From the NCBI GenBank assembly GCA_035507915.1, contig DATJNS010000054.1:1-6113 (forward strand): a DNA stretch of 6,113 nucleotides. The letters are read 5' to 3'. Below are positions 1 through 5,529 of this stretch, piece after piece (position 1 is the stretch's first letter; each line of letters begins with the position of its first letter). Position numbers and translations under genes: made by a program. The notes under the pieces were generated by a model. The model saw only the letters and a program-made list of their open reading frames with translations, made no database searches and was not told the DNA's origin. This DNA is from JACQAI01 sp035507915 (lineage in GTDB: Bacteria > Pseudomonadota > Alphaproteobacteria > Elsterales > Elsteraceae).

Positions 1-792
1 GCCGCCATGGTCGGGCTCGCCGTCGTGCTGTTCTTCGTCGCGGCCGCGCTCGCAGCGCCGTGGGTGGCGCCCGACGATCCGACCGCGACGAGCTGGAGTC
101 TCGTGCGCAAGGCGCCGTCGGCGCTGCACTGGATGGGAACCGACGAGCTCGGACGCGACGTGCTGTCGCGCGTCGTATGGGGCGCGCGCGCCTCGCTGGC
201 GGCCGGCGTGCTGTCGGTCGCGATCGCACTCGCGCTCGGCGTGCCGCTCGGGCTCGTCGCCGGCTATGTCGGCGGCTGGACCGACAGCCTGATCAGCCGT
301 TTCACCGACGCGCTGCTCGCCTGCCCGTTCCTGATCCCCGCGATCGCGCTGGCGGCGTTCCTCGGGCCGAGCCTGATGAACGCCATGATCGCGATCGGCG
401 TCGCGGCGACGCCGCTGTTCATCCGCCTCACGCGCGCCCAGGTGATCGCCGTGAAGACCGAGGACTACGTCGAGGCGGCGCGCGCGGTCGGCAATCCGCA
501 CCGCCGCATCCTGCTGCGCCACATCCTGCCCAACGTGGTGTCGCCCTTGATCGTCCAGGCGACCTTGACGATCGCGACCGCGATCATCGCCGAGGCGAGC
601 CTGAGCTTCCTGGGCTTGGGCCAGCAGCCGCCCGACCCGAGCTGGGGCAGCATGCTGAATTTCGCCAAGAACTTCATTGCGCAGGCGCCCTGGATGGCGG
701 TGTGGCCGGGGCTGGCGATCTGCACGATCGTGCTCGCCTTCAACCTGCTGGGCGACGGGCTGCGCGACGTGCTCGACCCGCGCGGCGGTTAG
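1..792 (+). CDS. DppC/OppC-like ABC transporter permease, 5' partial
   Basis: Inner-membrane permease of a peptide/nickel-type (DppBCDF/OppBCDF) ABC importer; it would form the membrane channel with a DppB-like partner and be driven by cytoplasmic ATPases. Numbering from the Met at position 7, a hydrophobic segment spans about residues 2-20. It is followed by the family hallmark MGTDELGRDVLSR (43-55) and further membrane spans near 60-85, 97-135, 178-200 and 230-250. The cytoplasmic EAA loop that docks the ATPase is present (E156-A-A...G162), as is the usual end ASLSFLGLG...PSWG...NLLGDGLRDVLDPR. The frame is open to the left edge (Ala-Ala before Met7), and family members usually have 20-40 residues before this first membrane span, so Met7 is probably internal and the true start lies outside. 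Substrate cannot be assigned: this superfamily carries di- and oligopeptides, nickel, opines and glycosides. No ATPase gene follows here, so this may be the last or an isolated gene of its operon. Confidence 0.93.
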   Translation, partial: AAMVGLAVVLFFVAAALAAPWVAPDDPTATSWSLVRKAPSALHWMGTDELGRDVLSRVVWGARASLAAGVLSVAIALALGVPLGLVAGYVGGWTDSLISRFTDALLACPFLIPAIALAAFLGPSLMNAMIAIGVAATPLFIRLTRAQVIAVKTEDYVEAARAVGNPHRRILLRHILPNVVSPLIVQATLTIATAIIAEASLSFLGLGQQPPDPSWGSMLNFAKNFIAQAPWMAVWPGLAICTIVLAFNLLGDGLRDVLDPRGG

Positions 793-811
793 GGTCGGCG
801 GCGCCGAGCCC
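792..811 (+). terminator. GC-rich hairpin after the permease stop; possible terminator
   Basis: Starting on the last base of the TAG stop, GGGTCGGC (792-799) can pair with GCCGA-g-CCC (803-811): eight base pairs with one bulged G at 808 and a GGC loop. Only two T follow (812-813), so it lacks the U tract of a classical intrinsic terminator. The position directly behind the stop and the strength of the stem suggest a transcript 3' end or stabiliser. High GC makes chance stems common, so confidence is limited. Confidence 0.35.
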
Positions 812-943
812 TTACAAACCGGTATAGACCGGATGATTTAATCAACCCCTCGAATTGCGGGGTCGCCCTTCCAGCGCTACTTTTTTGAGCAACAGCGACA
901 GAGTCCCCAGCCAAGCGGCACAGGGGGCCGGCGGGACGGCTTG
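812..943 (+). promoter_or_regulatory. Non-coding leader with AT-rich pocket and small hairpins
   Basis: This stretch between the permease and the next gene holds no convincing ORF. Its composition drops to AT-rich at about 811-845, unusual in this window. A promoter could lie there: the -10-like TTTAAT (837-842) matches TATAAT at five of six bases, but the best upstream box, TTACAA (812-817), is poor and spaced 19 bp, so the call is weak. Two small inverted repeats are visible: CCGGT-ATAG-ACCGG (819-832, perfect 5-bp stem) and CCCC...GGGG (846-862, with one more C-G pair inside). A T6 run (881-886) lies 18 bp beyond the second stem, too far for a standard terminator. If transcription starts near 849, the mRNA leader is about 110 nt. 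Confidence 0.25.
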
Positions 944-954
944 GGAGGGAGAGG
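944..954 (+). promoter_or_regulatory. Ribosome binding site for the 125-residue protein
   Basis: The purine-rich GGAGGGAGAGG ends three bases before the ATG at 958 and contains GGAGG at a workable distance. It decides in favour of the ATG at 958 over the upstream TTG at 941, which belongs to another frame, and supports the reality of this otherwise unrecognised gene. Confidence 0.6.
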
Positions 955-957
955 ATC

Positions 958-1335
958 ATGTTCGGCTTGCCGCGCGACGCGAGCCACGCCCACAAGCTCG
1001 CGATCATGCTTCATCATCTGGGATTCGATCGGGACGCCGCCGACGCTCGGCTGCTCGACGACGTGTGCGCCGCCTTGCTCGACCACCTGGCGTGCCGGGC
1101 CCGCGTCGGGTTGCCGGTGCGCATGATCAACGACAAGCCGCTGCTCGAGCCGGGCCTGCGCGACGCCGCGTTCGTGCTCGGCGCGCTGCTCGATCGGCCG
1201 CGCATGGCGCGTTTCGCCCCGCCCGACGTGCTGGAGGGCTACGCGTTCCGCACCGCCGAGTGGCTGCGCCCGCTGCTCGAGACCCACGGCTATCGCTGGC
1301 CGTGGACCGGCACCGAGAACCGCCAGGTCGCTTGA
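958..1335 (+). CDS. Unrecognised 125-residue protein
   Basis: I do not recognise this protein and assign no function. The reading frame starts with ATG behind a strong Shine-Dalgarno sequence and ends with TGA. The product is probably soluble and largely helical: there is no signal peptide or membrane span, and leucine/alanine-rich amphipathic stretches occur at about residues 10-21, 27-46 and 65-80. His and Asp are frequent near the N-terminus (DASHAHKLAIMLHHLGFDRDAAD). Two cysteines fall in the second helix (DDVCAALLDHLAC). The C-terminal third has aromatic positions (EGYAFRTAEWLRPLLETHGYRWPW). No known metal or nucleotide motif is evident. It precedes the cupin gene by 60 bp and the dioxygenase gene by about 520 bp on the same strand, so it is probably the first gene of a three-gene transcript. 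An antisense frame covers the same region but has no usable start or family resemblance. Confidence 0.7.
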   Translation: MFGLPRDASHAHKLAIMLHHLGFDRDAADARLLDDVCAALLDHLACRARVGLPVRMINDKPLLEPGLRDAAFVLGALLDRPRMARFAPPDVLEGYAFRTAEWLRPLLETHGYRWPWTGTENRQVA

Positions 1336-1359
1336 CCTCCTAGCGCGCCGGCGTACCGT

Positions 1360-1379
1360 GGTCGCGCGAATGCGCGGCC
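1360..1379 (+). other. Hairpin directly upstream of the cupin ribosome binding site
   Basis: GGTCGCGC (1360-1367) pairs with GCGCGGCC (1372-1379) around a GAAT loop: eight pairs including one G-U. It ends two bases before the GGGAGG ribosome binding site (1382-1387) of the cupin gene and has no T tract, so termination is unlikely. It could protect the downstream mRNA or influence initiation, but it may also be a by-product of the GC-rich composition. Confidence 0.3.
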
Positions 1380-1395
1380 CCGGGAGGCGACGCCG

Positions 1396-1833
1396 ATGAG
1401 CCAGGTTGCGACCAAATCGAAGCACCAGCCGTGCGAGGCGGTGCATGTCGACGAGCGCGAGTGGGAGACCATCCGCTGGCCGGGCCAGACCGGCAAGATG
1501 CTGTTCCACCCGCGCCCCGAGCGGCCGACCGAGCCGAATGCCGGCGTCGTGCGCTACGAGCCGGGCTCGCATCACCCGCTGCACAATCACGACTTCGCCC
1601 AGGTCTGGTACATCCTGGAAGGCGAGTTCACCATCGGGGGCAAGCCATACGGCCCCGGCACCATGCTGTTCTATCCCGATCCGCACTACGAGGACGCGCT
1701 GTCGACCGCGACCGGCGGCAAGATGCTGTTCGTGCAGTATCCGGGGCCGACCACCGGCGGCCGGCCGATCTACGACGGACGCTTCAACATGACGGCGCGC
1801 AAGACCGTCGAGGCCGAGCGCACGGACGTGTGA
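1396..1833 (+). CDS. Single-domain cupin protein (145 aa)
   Basis: Small beta-barrel protein of the cupin superfamily, cytoplasmic by lack of a signal peptide. Cupin motif 1 is clear: G57-SHHPL-H63-N-H65-DFA-Q69-VWYILE-G76. Motif 2 follows as P87-G-TMLFYPDP-H97. The expected metal ligands are H63, H65, residue 69 and H97. Position 69 is Gln where the classical motif has Glu, a variation seen in a number of cupin subfamilies and still compatible with metal binding. The length fits a monocupin. Such proteins range from dioxygenases, isomerases and decarboxylases to non-catalytic sensors, so the reaction is unassigned. The start is supported by GGGAGG at 1382-1387, eight bases before ATG. The next gene, a PhyH-family dioxygenase, begins 20 bp after this stop, indicating co-transcription and a possible shared pathway. 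The C-terminal tail (about 117-145) is charged and outside the barrel. Confidence 0.88.
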   Translation: MSQVATKSKHQPCEAVHVDEREWETIRWPGQTGKMLFHPRPERPTEPNAGVVRYEPGSHHPLHNHDFAQVWYILEGEFTIGGKPYGPGTMLFYPDPHYEDALSTATGGKMLFVQYPGPTTGGRPIYDGRFNMTARKTVEAERTDV

Positions 1834-1853
1834 CGCCAGCAGGATCGATCACC

Positions 1854-2705
1854 ATGCCGAAGAAACTGACCGCAGCGCAGATCGCGCAGTTCGAGACCGA
1901 CGGCTACATCTCGCCGATCCGCATCATGTCGGAGGCCGACGCCGCCGAGATCCGCCGACGGCTCGAGGAATTCGAGGGCCGCACCGGCGGGCCGCTGCGC
2001 GGCGACCTGCGCCACAAGGCACATCTGCTGTTCCCGTGGCTCGCCGATCTGATCCGGCTCGCGCCGATGCTCGACGCCGTCGAGGACCTCTACGGTCCCG
2101 ACCTGTTGTGCTGGAGCACCAACTTCTTCATCAAGGAGGCGCGCAACCCGGCCTTCGTGTCGTGGCACCAGGACTCGACCTACTGGGGCCTCAGCAAGCC
2201 CGACGTGGTGACCGCCTGGGTCGCGCTGTCGCCCAGCAACCTCGGCAACGGTGCGATGGAGGTGATCCCGGGCAGCCACAAGCTCGACCAGATCCCGCAC
2301 CGCGACACCTTCGATCGACACAATTTGCTGACGCGCGGCCAGGAGGTCGCGGTCGACGTCGACGCCAAACGCGCGGTCGCGCTCGAGCTGAAGGCCGGCG
2401 AGATGTCGCTGCATCACGTGCGGCTGGTGCACGGCTCGCCGCCCAACCCGTCGGACGACCGGCGCATCGGCTTCGCGATCCGCTACATCCCGACCCACGT
2501 CTACCAGCTCGAAGGCGAGGACGGCGCCACCTTGGTGCGCGGCGTCGATCGCGTGCGGCGCTTCGAGCACGAGCCCTGCCCGACCGCCGAGCTGGAGCCT
2601 GAGCTGGTGGCGCTGCACAAGCGCTTCACCGAGCGCAGCGCCCAGATCCTTTATCGCGGCACCAAGGTCAAGAGCTACAACGAGCCCGACGCGATCCGCG
2701 GCTGA
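1854..2705 (+). CDS. Phytanoyl-CoA dioxygenase (PhyH) family Fe(II)/2-oxoglutarate enzyme
   Basis: A 283-residue non-heme iron oxygenase, likely cytoplasmic, expected to couple oxidative decarboxylation of 2-oxoglutarate to hydroxylation of an organic substrate. The double-stranded beta-helix signature is complete: H105-Q-D107 in SWHQDSTYWGL, the distal iron ligand H193 in LVHGSPPN, and R204 eleven residues later (RRIGFAIRY), the spacing at which PhyH enzymes hold the 2-oxoglutarate carboxylate. The Asp at 107 argues against a halogenase, which would have Gly or Ala there. GNGAMEVIPGSHK (131-143) is also typical of the family. The frame is open further upstream, but the ATG at 1854 gives the usual family N-terminus (LTAAQIAQFETDGY), has AGGA nine bases upstream, and lies 20 bp after the cupin stop. 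Bacterial homologues act on diverse substrates such as lipids, ectoine, phosphonates and secondary metabolites, so the substrate is open. Neighbours suggest a small oxidative cassette. Confidence 0.9.
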   Translation: MPKKLTAAQIAQFETDGYISPIRIMSEADAAEIRRRLEEFEGRTGGPLRGDLRHKAHLLFPWLADLIRLAPMLDAVEDLYGPDLLCWSTNFFIKEARNPAFVSWHQDSTYWGLSKPDVVTAWVALSPSNLGNGAMEVIPGSHKLDQIPHRDTFDRHNLLTRGQEVAVDVDAKRAVALELKAGEMSLHHVRLVHGSPPNPSDDRRIGFAIRYIPTHVYQLEGEDGATLVRGVDRVRRFEHEPCPTAELEPELVALHKRFTERSAQILYRGTKVKSYNEPDAIRG

Positions 2706-2714
2706 GCGGCGGCG

Positions 2715-3011
2715 CTACTTGTCTTCCGCCGGCACGCGCTGGCGCGGCGCGAAGGCGTTGAAGGCGATGATCGTCTTGGTCGAGCGGATGTTCGGGATGT
2801 GGTGCAGCTTCTCGTTGACGAAACGGCCGAGATTGTCGGGCGCCATGAAGCGCGCCTTGATCAGCAGGTCGTGCTCGCCCGAGACCGAGAAGATCTGATC
2901 CTCGAACGCGCCGTACTCCTCGCCGAAGCGCTCGAGCGCATCCGAGATCGCGGCGGCGACGTCGTAGGCCTTGCCGAGCTCGCACTGCACGAAGATGAAC
3001 GACCAGAGCAT
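2715..3011 (-). CDS. Stand-alone Lrp/AsnC ligand-binding (RAM) domain protein
   Basis: A 98-residue protein equal to the C-terminal effector-binding and oligomerisation domain of Lrp/AsnC regulators, without the N-terminal helix-turn-helix. The pattern is visible in order: strand MLWSFIFVQCELG, helix AYDVAAAISDAL, strand with the family signature F41-SVSG45-EHD48-LLIKARF, helix NLGRFVNEKLHHIP, and final strand STKTIIAFNAF. In full-length family members this domain binds amino acids or other small effectors and forms dimers and octamers. RAM-only versions are known in bacteria and may sense ligands or modulate partners, but cannot bind DNA by the usual route. The start is supported by AGGAGG (complement of 3017-3022) five bases before ATG. 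No helix-turn-helix coding sequence lies upstream, where the intergenic repeat and a divergent gene begin. The gene converges on the dioxygenase gene with 9 bp between stops and diverges from the molybdoenzyme gene. Confidence 0.9.
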   Translation of the reverse strand: MLWSFIFVQCELGKAYDVAAAISDALERFGEEYGAFEDQIFSVSGEHDLLIKARFMAPDNLGRFVNEKLHHIPNIRSTKTIIAFNAFAPRQRVPAEDK

Positions 3012-3037
3012 GGCGGCCTCCTGAGAACGCGGCGCGC

Positions 3038-3068
3038 ATCATAGCAGCGTGACGCGGGTTCTGGGCAA
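3038..3068 (-). promoter_or_regulatory. Candidate promoter of the RAM-domain gene
   Basis: On the minus strand TGCTATGAT (complement of 3046-3038) is an extended -10 element: TG, one base, then TATGAT with five of six consensus bases. A partial -35, TTGCCC (complement of 3068-3063, four of six), lies 19 bp upstream; the extended -10 could compensate for the long spacer. Transcription would begin near 3031 and give a leader of about 20 nt carrying the AGGAGG site. Seen by eye only. Confidence 0.4.
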
Positions 3069-3070
3069 GC

Positions 3071-3126
3071 ACCCCTCCCCTCATTGCTTCGTCGCTGCGC
3101 GCCTCGCAATGACGGTGGGGAGGGGT
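3071..3126. repeat. Large inverted repeat of a dispersed intergenic palindrome type
   Basis: The left arm ACCCCTCCCC-TCATTGC (3071-3087) is matched by the right arm GCAATGA-cggt-GGGGAGGGGT (3106-3126): 17 paired bases interrupted by a four-base bulge (3113-3116), with an 18-base inner segment. Weaker pairing of GGGCA (3063-3067) with TGCCC (3132-3136) could extend the structure. The core GTCATTGCGAG...GAAGCAATGA (minus strand) is, from memory, the pattern of a short palindrome scattered through intergenic regions of many alphaproteobacterial genomes. Translated frames through it give the familiar spurious peptides LRRCAPRND and RRAATKQ. It is non-coding; in RNA it would fold into a long hairpin. 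Copy number cannot be shown from one window. Confidence 0.75.
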
Positions 3127-3154
3127 TGGCCTGCCCTGGGCGTCAACCTATTAT
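3126..3154 (+). promoter_or_regulatory. Candidate sigma-70-type promoter of the molybdoenzyme gene
   Basis: TTGGCC (3126-3131, four of six bases of TTGACA) and TATTAT (3149-3154, five of six of TATAAT) are separated by exactly 17 bp. The -35 overlaps the last base of the inverted repeat. Transcription would start near 3161, leaving a leader of about 30 nt with an AGGAG site before the ATG at 3192. This is the best promoter-like spacing in the window, but was judged by eye. Confidence 0.4.
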
Positions 3155-3180
3155 CGCACGCAGCCGGAATGACGCGACTC

Positions 3181-3185
3181 AGGAG
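3181..3185 (+). promoter_or_regulatory. Ribosome binding site deciding the molybdoenzyme start
   Basis: AGGAG sits six bases before the ATG at 3192. The same frame stays open back to a TTG at 3084, but that extension would translate the intergenic repeat and the candidate promoter. This site and the family-typical N-terminus (GQPVRRVEDKRFITGTGRYTDDI) fix the start at 3192. Confidence 0.7.
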
Positions 3186-3191
3186 CGACAC

Positions 3192-5528
3192 ATGGGCCAG
3201 TTCGGCATGGGGCAGCCGGTTCGGCGCGTCGAGGACAAGCGCTTCATCACCGGCACCGGACGCTACACCGACGACATCGCGCTGCCCAACCAGGCGTACG
3301 GCATCGTGCTGCGCTCGCCGCACGCGCACGCGCGCATCGCCAGGATCGACACCACGAAGGCGAAGCGGTCGCCGGGCGTGCTCGGCGTGTTCACCGTCGC
3401 CGACCTGAAGGCCGACAAGCTCGGCACCATGCCGTGTCCGGTCGACCTGCCGCCGCGGCCCGGCACGACGATGCAGAAGCCTGCGCGCCCGATCCTCGCC
3501 GACGGGCGCGTGCGCTTCGTCGGCGACGGCGTCGCCTTCATCGTCGCCGAGAGCCTGGCGGCGGCCCGCGACGCCGCCGAGCTGGTCGAGATCGATTACC
3601 AGGGCCTGCCCGCGATCGCCGACACCGCCGGCGCGCTCGCCGCGGGCGCGCCGCTGGTGTGGGACGACGCACCCCACAACCTGTGCTTCGACTGGGAGAT
3701 CGGCGACGCCCAGAAGACCGACGCCTTGTTCAAGCAGGCGGCGAAGACCGTCCAACTCACCCTGGTGCAGAACCGCCTGGTCTCGAACGCGATGGAGCCG
3801 CGCAATGCGCTCGGCGACTGGGACGGCAAGCGCTCGACGCTCTACGCATCCTGCCAGGGCGCGCATCACCTGCGCGACACGCTCGCCAACGAGATCCTCC
3901 ACATCGATCCGGCAACCCTGCGCGCCGTGACCCCCGACGTCGGCGGCGGCTTCGGCACCAAGATCTTCATCTATCCCGAGCATCCCCTGGTGGTGTGGGC
4001 GGCCAGGAAGCTCGGCCGTCCGGTCAGGTGGACGGGCGACCGCACCGACAGCTTTCTGGCCGACGCGCACGGCCGCGACAACGTCATCGAGGCCGCGCTC
4101 GCGCTCGACAAGAGCGGGCGCTTCCTCGCGCTCCGCATCGACAACATCGCCAATCTCGGCGCCTATCTGTCGCAGTTCGGGCCGTTCATCCCGACCCTCG
4201 CCGGCGCCCACATGATGACCGGCGTCTACCGCTTCGAGGCGGCCTACGTGCGCGTGCGCGGCGTGTTCACCAACACGGCGCCGGTCGACGCCTATCGCGG
4301 CGCCGGCCGGCCGGAAGCCGCCTACGTGATCGAGCGGATGGTCGACGCCGCGGCGCGCGCGCTCGGCGTCGATGCCGCCGAGGTCAGGCGCAAGAACTTC
4401 ATCCGGCCCGAGGACATGCCCCACACCACCGCGCTCGGCACGGTCTACGACTCCGGCAAGTTCCAGCAGAACCTCGACGACGCCATCAGGCAGGCCAAGC
4501 TGGGCGAGCTGCCGGCGCGGCGCGCCGCGGCCGAGGCGCGCGGCAAGCTGCGCGGCGTCGGCCACGCGACCTACATCGAGAGCTGCGGCGGCGGCGATCC
4601 CCAGGAGCCCGCCTGGGTCGACGTCGCCGCCGACGGCAAGATCACGGTGCGGGTCGGCAACCAGAACAACGGCCAGGGCCACCAGACCGCCTACGGCCAG
4701 CTGGTCGCCGACCGGCTCGGCATCGACGACTTGAGCCGCATCGAGGTCGTGCAGGGCGACACCGACGTCGTGCCGTCGGGCAGCTTCACCGGCGGCTCGC
4801 GCGCGCTGCCGGTCAACGGCGTCGCCGTCGACAAGGCGACCGAGCGGCTGATCGAGAAAGGCAAGAAGCTGGCGGCGCACTATCTCGAGACCGCGGCGGC
4901 CGACATCGAGTTCGCCGACGCCACCTTCACGGTCGCGGGCACCGACCGGCGCATCAGCCTGGCGGAGGTCGCGAAGCGCGCCGCCACCGACGTGCCGCCC
5001 GGCGAGCAGCCCGGGCTCGGCGGCACCGACTCGTTCCTGCCGGCCGCCTTCACCTATCCGAACGGCTGCCACCTCGCCGAGGTCGAGATCGACGTCGACA
5101 CCGGCCGCATCGACATCGTCGACTACATCGTGGTCGACGATTTCGGCACGATCGTGAACCCGCTGCTGCTCGCCGGCCAGGTGCATGGCGGCATCGCCCA
5201 GGGCGTCGGCCAGGCGCTGCTCGAGAGCTGCGTCTACGAGGCGGACTCGGGCCAGCTGGTGACCGGCTCGTTGATGGACTACTGCATGCCGCGCGCCGAC
5301 GACCTGCCCGGCATCGCGTTCCGCACCAACGTCGTGCCGTGCACGGCCAATCCGCTCGGCGTCAAGGGCGCCGGCGAGGCGGGCGCGATCGGCGCGCCGC
5401 CCGCGGTGGTCAACGCGGTGCTCGATGCGCTCGCCGAACGCGGCGTCACCCACCTCGACATGCCGCTGACGCCCGAGAAGGTGTGGCGCGCGATCCGCGG
5501 CGCAGCGCCGGCGCGCGCCGCCGAATGA
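3192..5528 (+). CDS. Form II CoxL-like molybdopterin-binding large subunit (xanthine dehydrogenase family)
   Basis: A 778-residue molybdenum hydroxylase large subunit that carries the Mo-pterin (probably cytosine dinucleotide) cofactor and hydroxylates or oxidises a small substrate with water as oxygen donor. The order of domains is complete: a/b hammerhead at about 18-130 (EDKRFITGTGRYTDDI...LRSPHAHARI), first MoCo-binding domain at about 140-375 with PDVGGGFGTK (G251-K257), and second at about 400-740 with Q491-NNGQGH497 and VKGAGEAGAIG, where E729 matches the catalytic glutamate of the family. The active-site loop reads A367-YRGAGR373, the signature of form II (CoxL-like) proteins. Genuine CO dehydrogenase (form I) has AYxCSFR with the Cys that binds copper; that Cys is absent, so CO oxidation should not be assumed. 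Alternatives are dehydrogenases of aldehydes, purines or N-heterocycles. Partner FeS (CoxS) and FAD (CoxM) subunit genes, usually adjacent, are not in this window. No Tat signal is present, so it is probably cytoplasmic. Confidence 0.93.
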   Translation: MGQFGMGQPVRRVEDKRFITGTGRYTDDIALPNQAYGIVLRSPHAHARIARIDTTKAKRSPGVLGVFTVADLKADKLGTMPCPVDLPPRPGTTMQKPARPILADGRVRFVGDGVAFIVAESLAAARDAAELVEIDYQGLPAIADTAGALAAGAPLVWDDAPHNLCFDWEIGDAQKTDALFKQAAKTVQLTLVQNRLVSNAMEPRNALGDWDGKRSTLYASCQGAHHLRDTLANEILHIDPATLRAVTPDVGGGFGTKIFIYPEHPLVVWAARKLGRPVRWTGDRTDSFLADAHGRDNVIEAALALDKSGRFLALRIDNIANLGAYLSQFGPFIPTLAGAHMMTGVYRFEAAYVRVRGVFTNTAPVDAYRGAGRPEAAYVIERMVDAAARALGVDAAEVRRKNFIRPEDMPHTTALGTVYDSGKFQQNLDDAIRQAKLGELPARRAAAEARGKLRGVGHATYIESCGGGDPQEPAWVDVAADGKITVRVGNQNNGQGHQTAYGQLVADRLGIDDLSRIEVVQGDTDVVPSGSFTGGSRALPVNGVAVDKATERLIEKGKKLAAHYLETAAADIEFADATFTVAGTDRRISLAEVAKRAATDVPPGEQPGLGGTDSFLPAAFTYPNGCHLAEVEIDVDTGRIDIVDYIVVDDFGTIVNPLLLAGQVHGGIAQGVGQALLESCVYEADSGQLVTGSLMDYCMPRADDLPGIAFRTNVVPCTANPLGVKGAGEAGAIGAPPAVVNAVLDALAERGVTHLDMPLTPEKVWRAIRGAAPARAAE

Positions 5529-5529
5529 C

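Noticed and set aside
877..1686. Minus-strand open frame over the unknown protein and cupin genes
   Set aside because: It has no domain resemblance and spans two plus-strand genes with good ribosome binding sites.
1431..1853. Upstream extension of the dioxygenase frame over the cupin gene
   Set aside because: The extension is Arg-rich off-frame translation of the cupin gene. The PhyH family N-terminus begins at the ATG at 1854.
1854..2705. Non-heme iron halogenase of the SyrB2 type
   Set aside because: Halogenases replace the iron-binding Asp by Gly or Ala; here H105-Q-D107 is intact.
3156..3180. Possible second copy of the dispersed repeat (GCCGGAATGACGCG)
   Set aside because: Only a short GGAATGACG-like end is present with no matching arm nearby, so a repeat call is not supported.
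3084..3191. N-terminal extension of the molybdoenzyme starting at TTG 3084
   Set aside because: It would translate the palindromic repeat and candidate promoter. The ATG at 3192 has AGGAG and the family-typical N-terminus.
3192..5528. Annotation as aerobic CO dehydrogenase CoxL (form I)
   Set aside because: The active-site loop is AYRGAGR, not AYxCSFR, so the copper-binding Cys needed for CO oxidation is missing and partner genes are absent.
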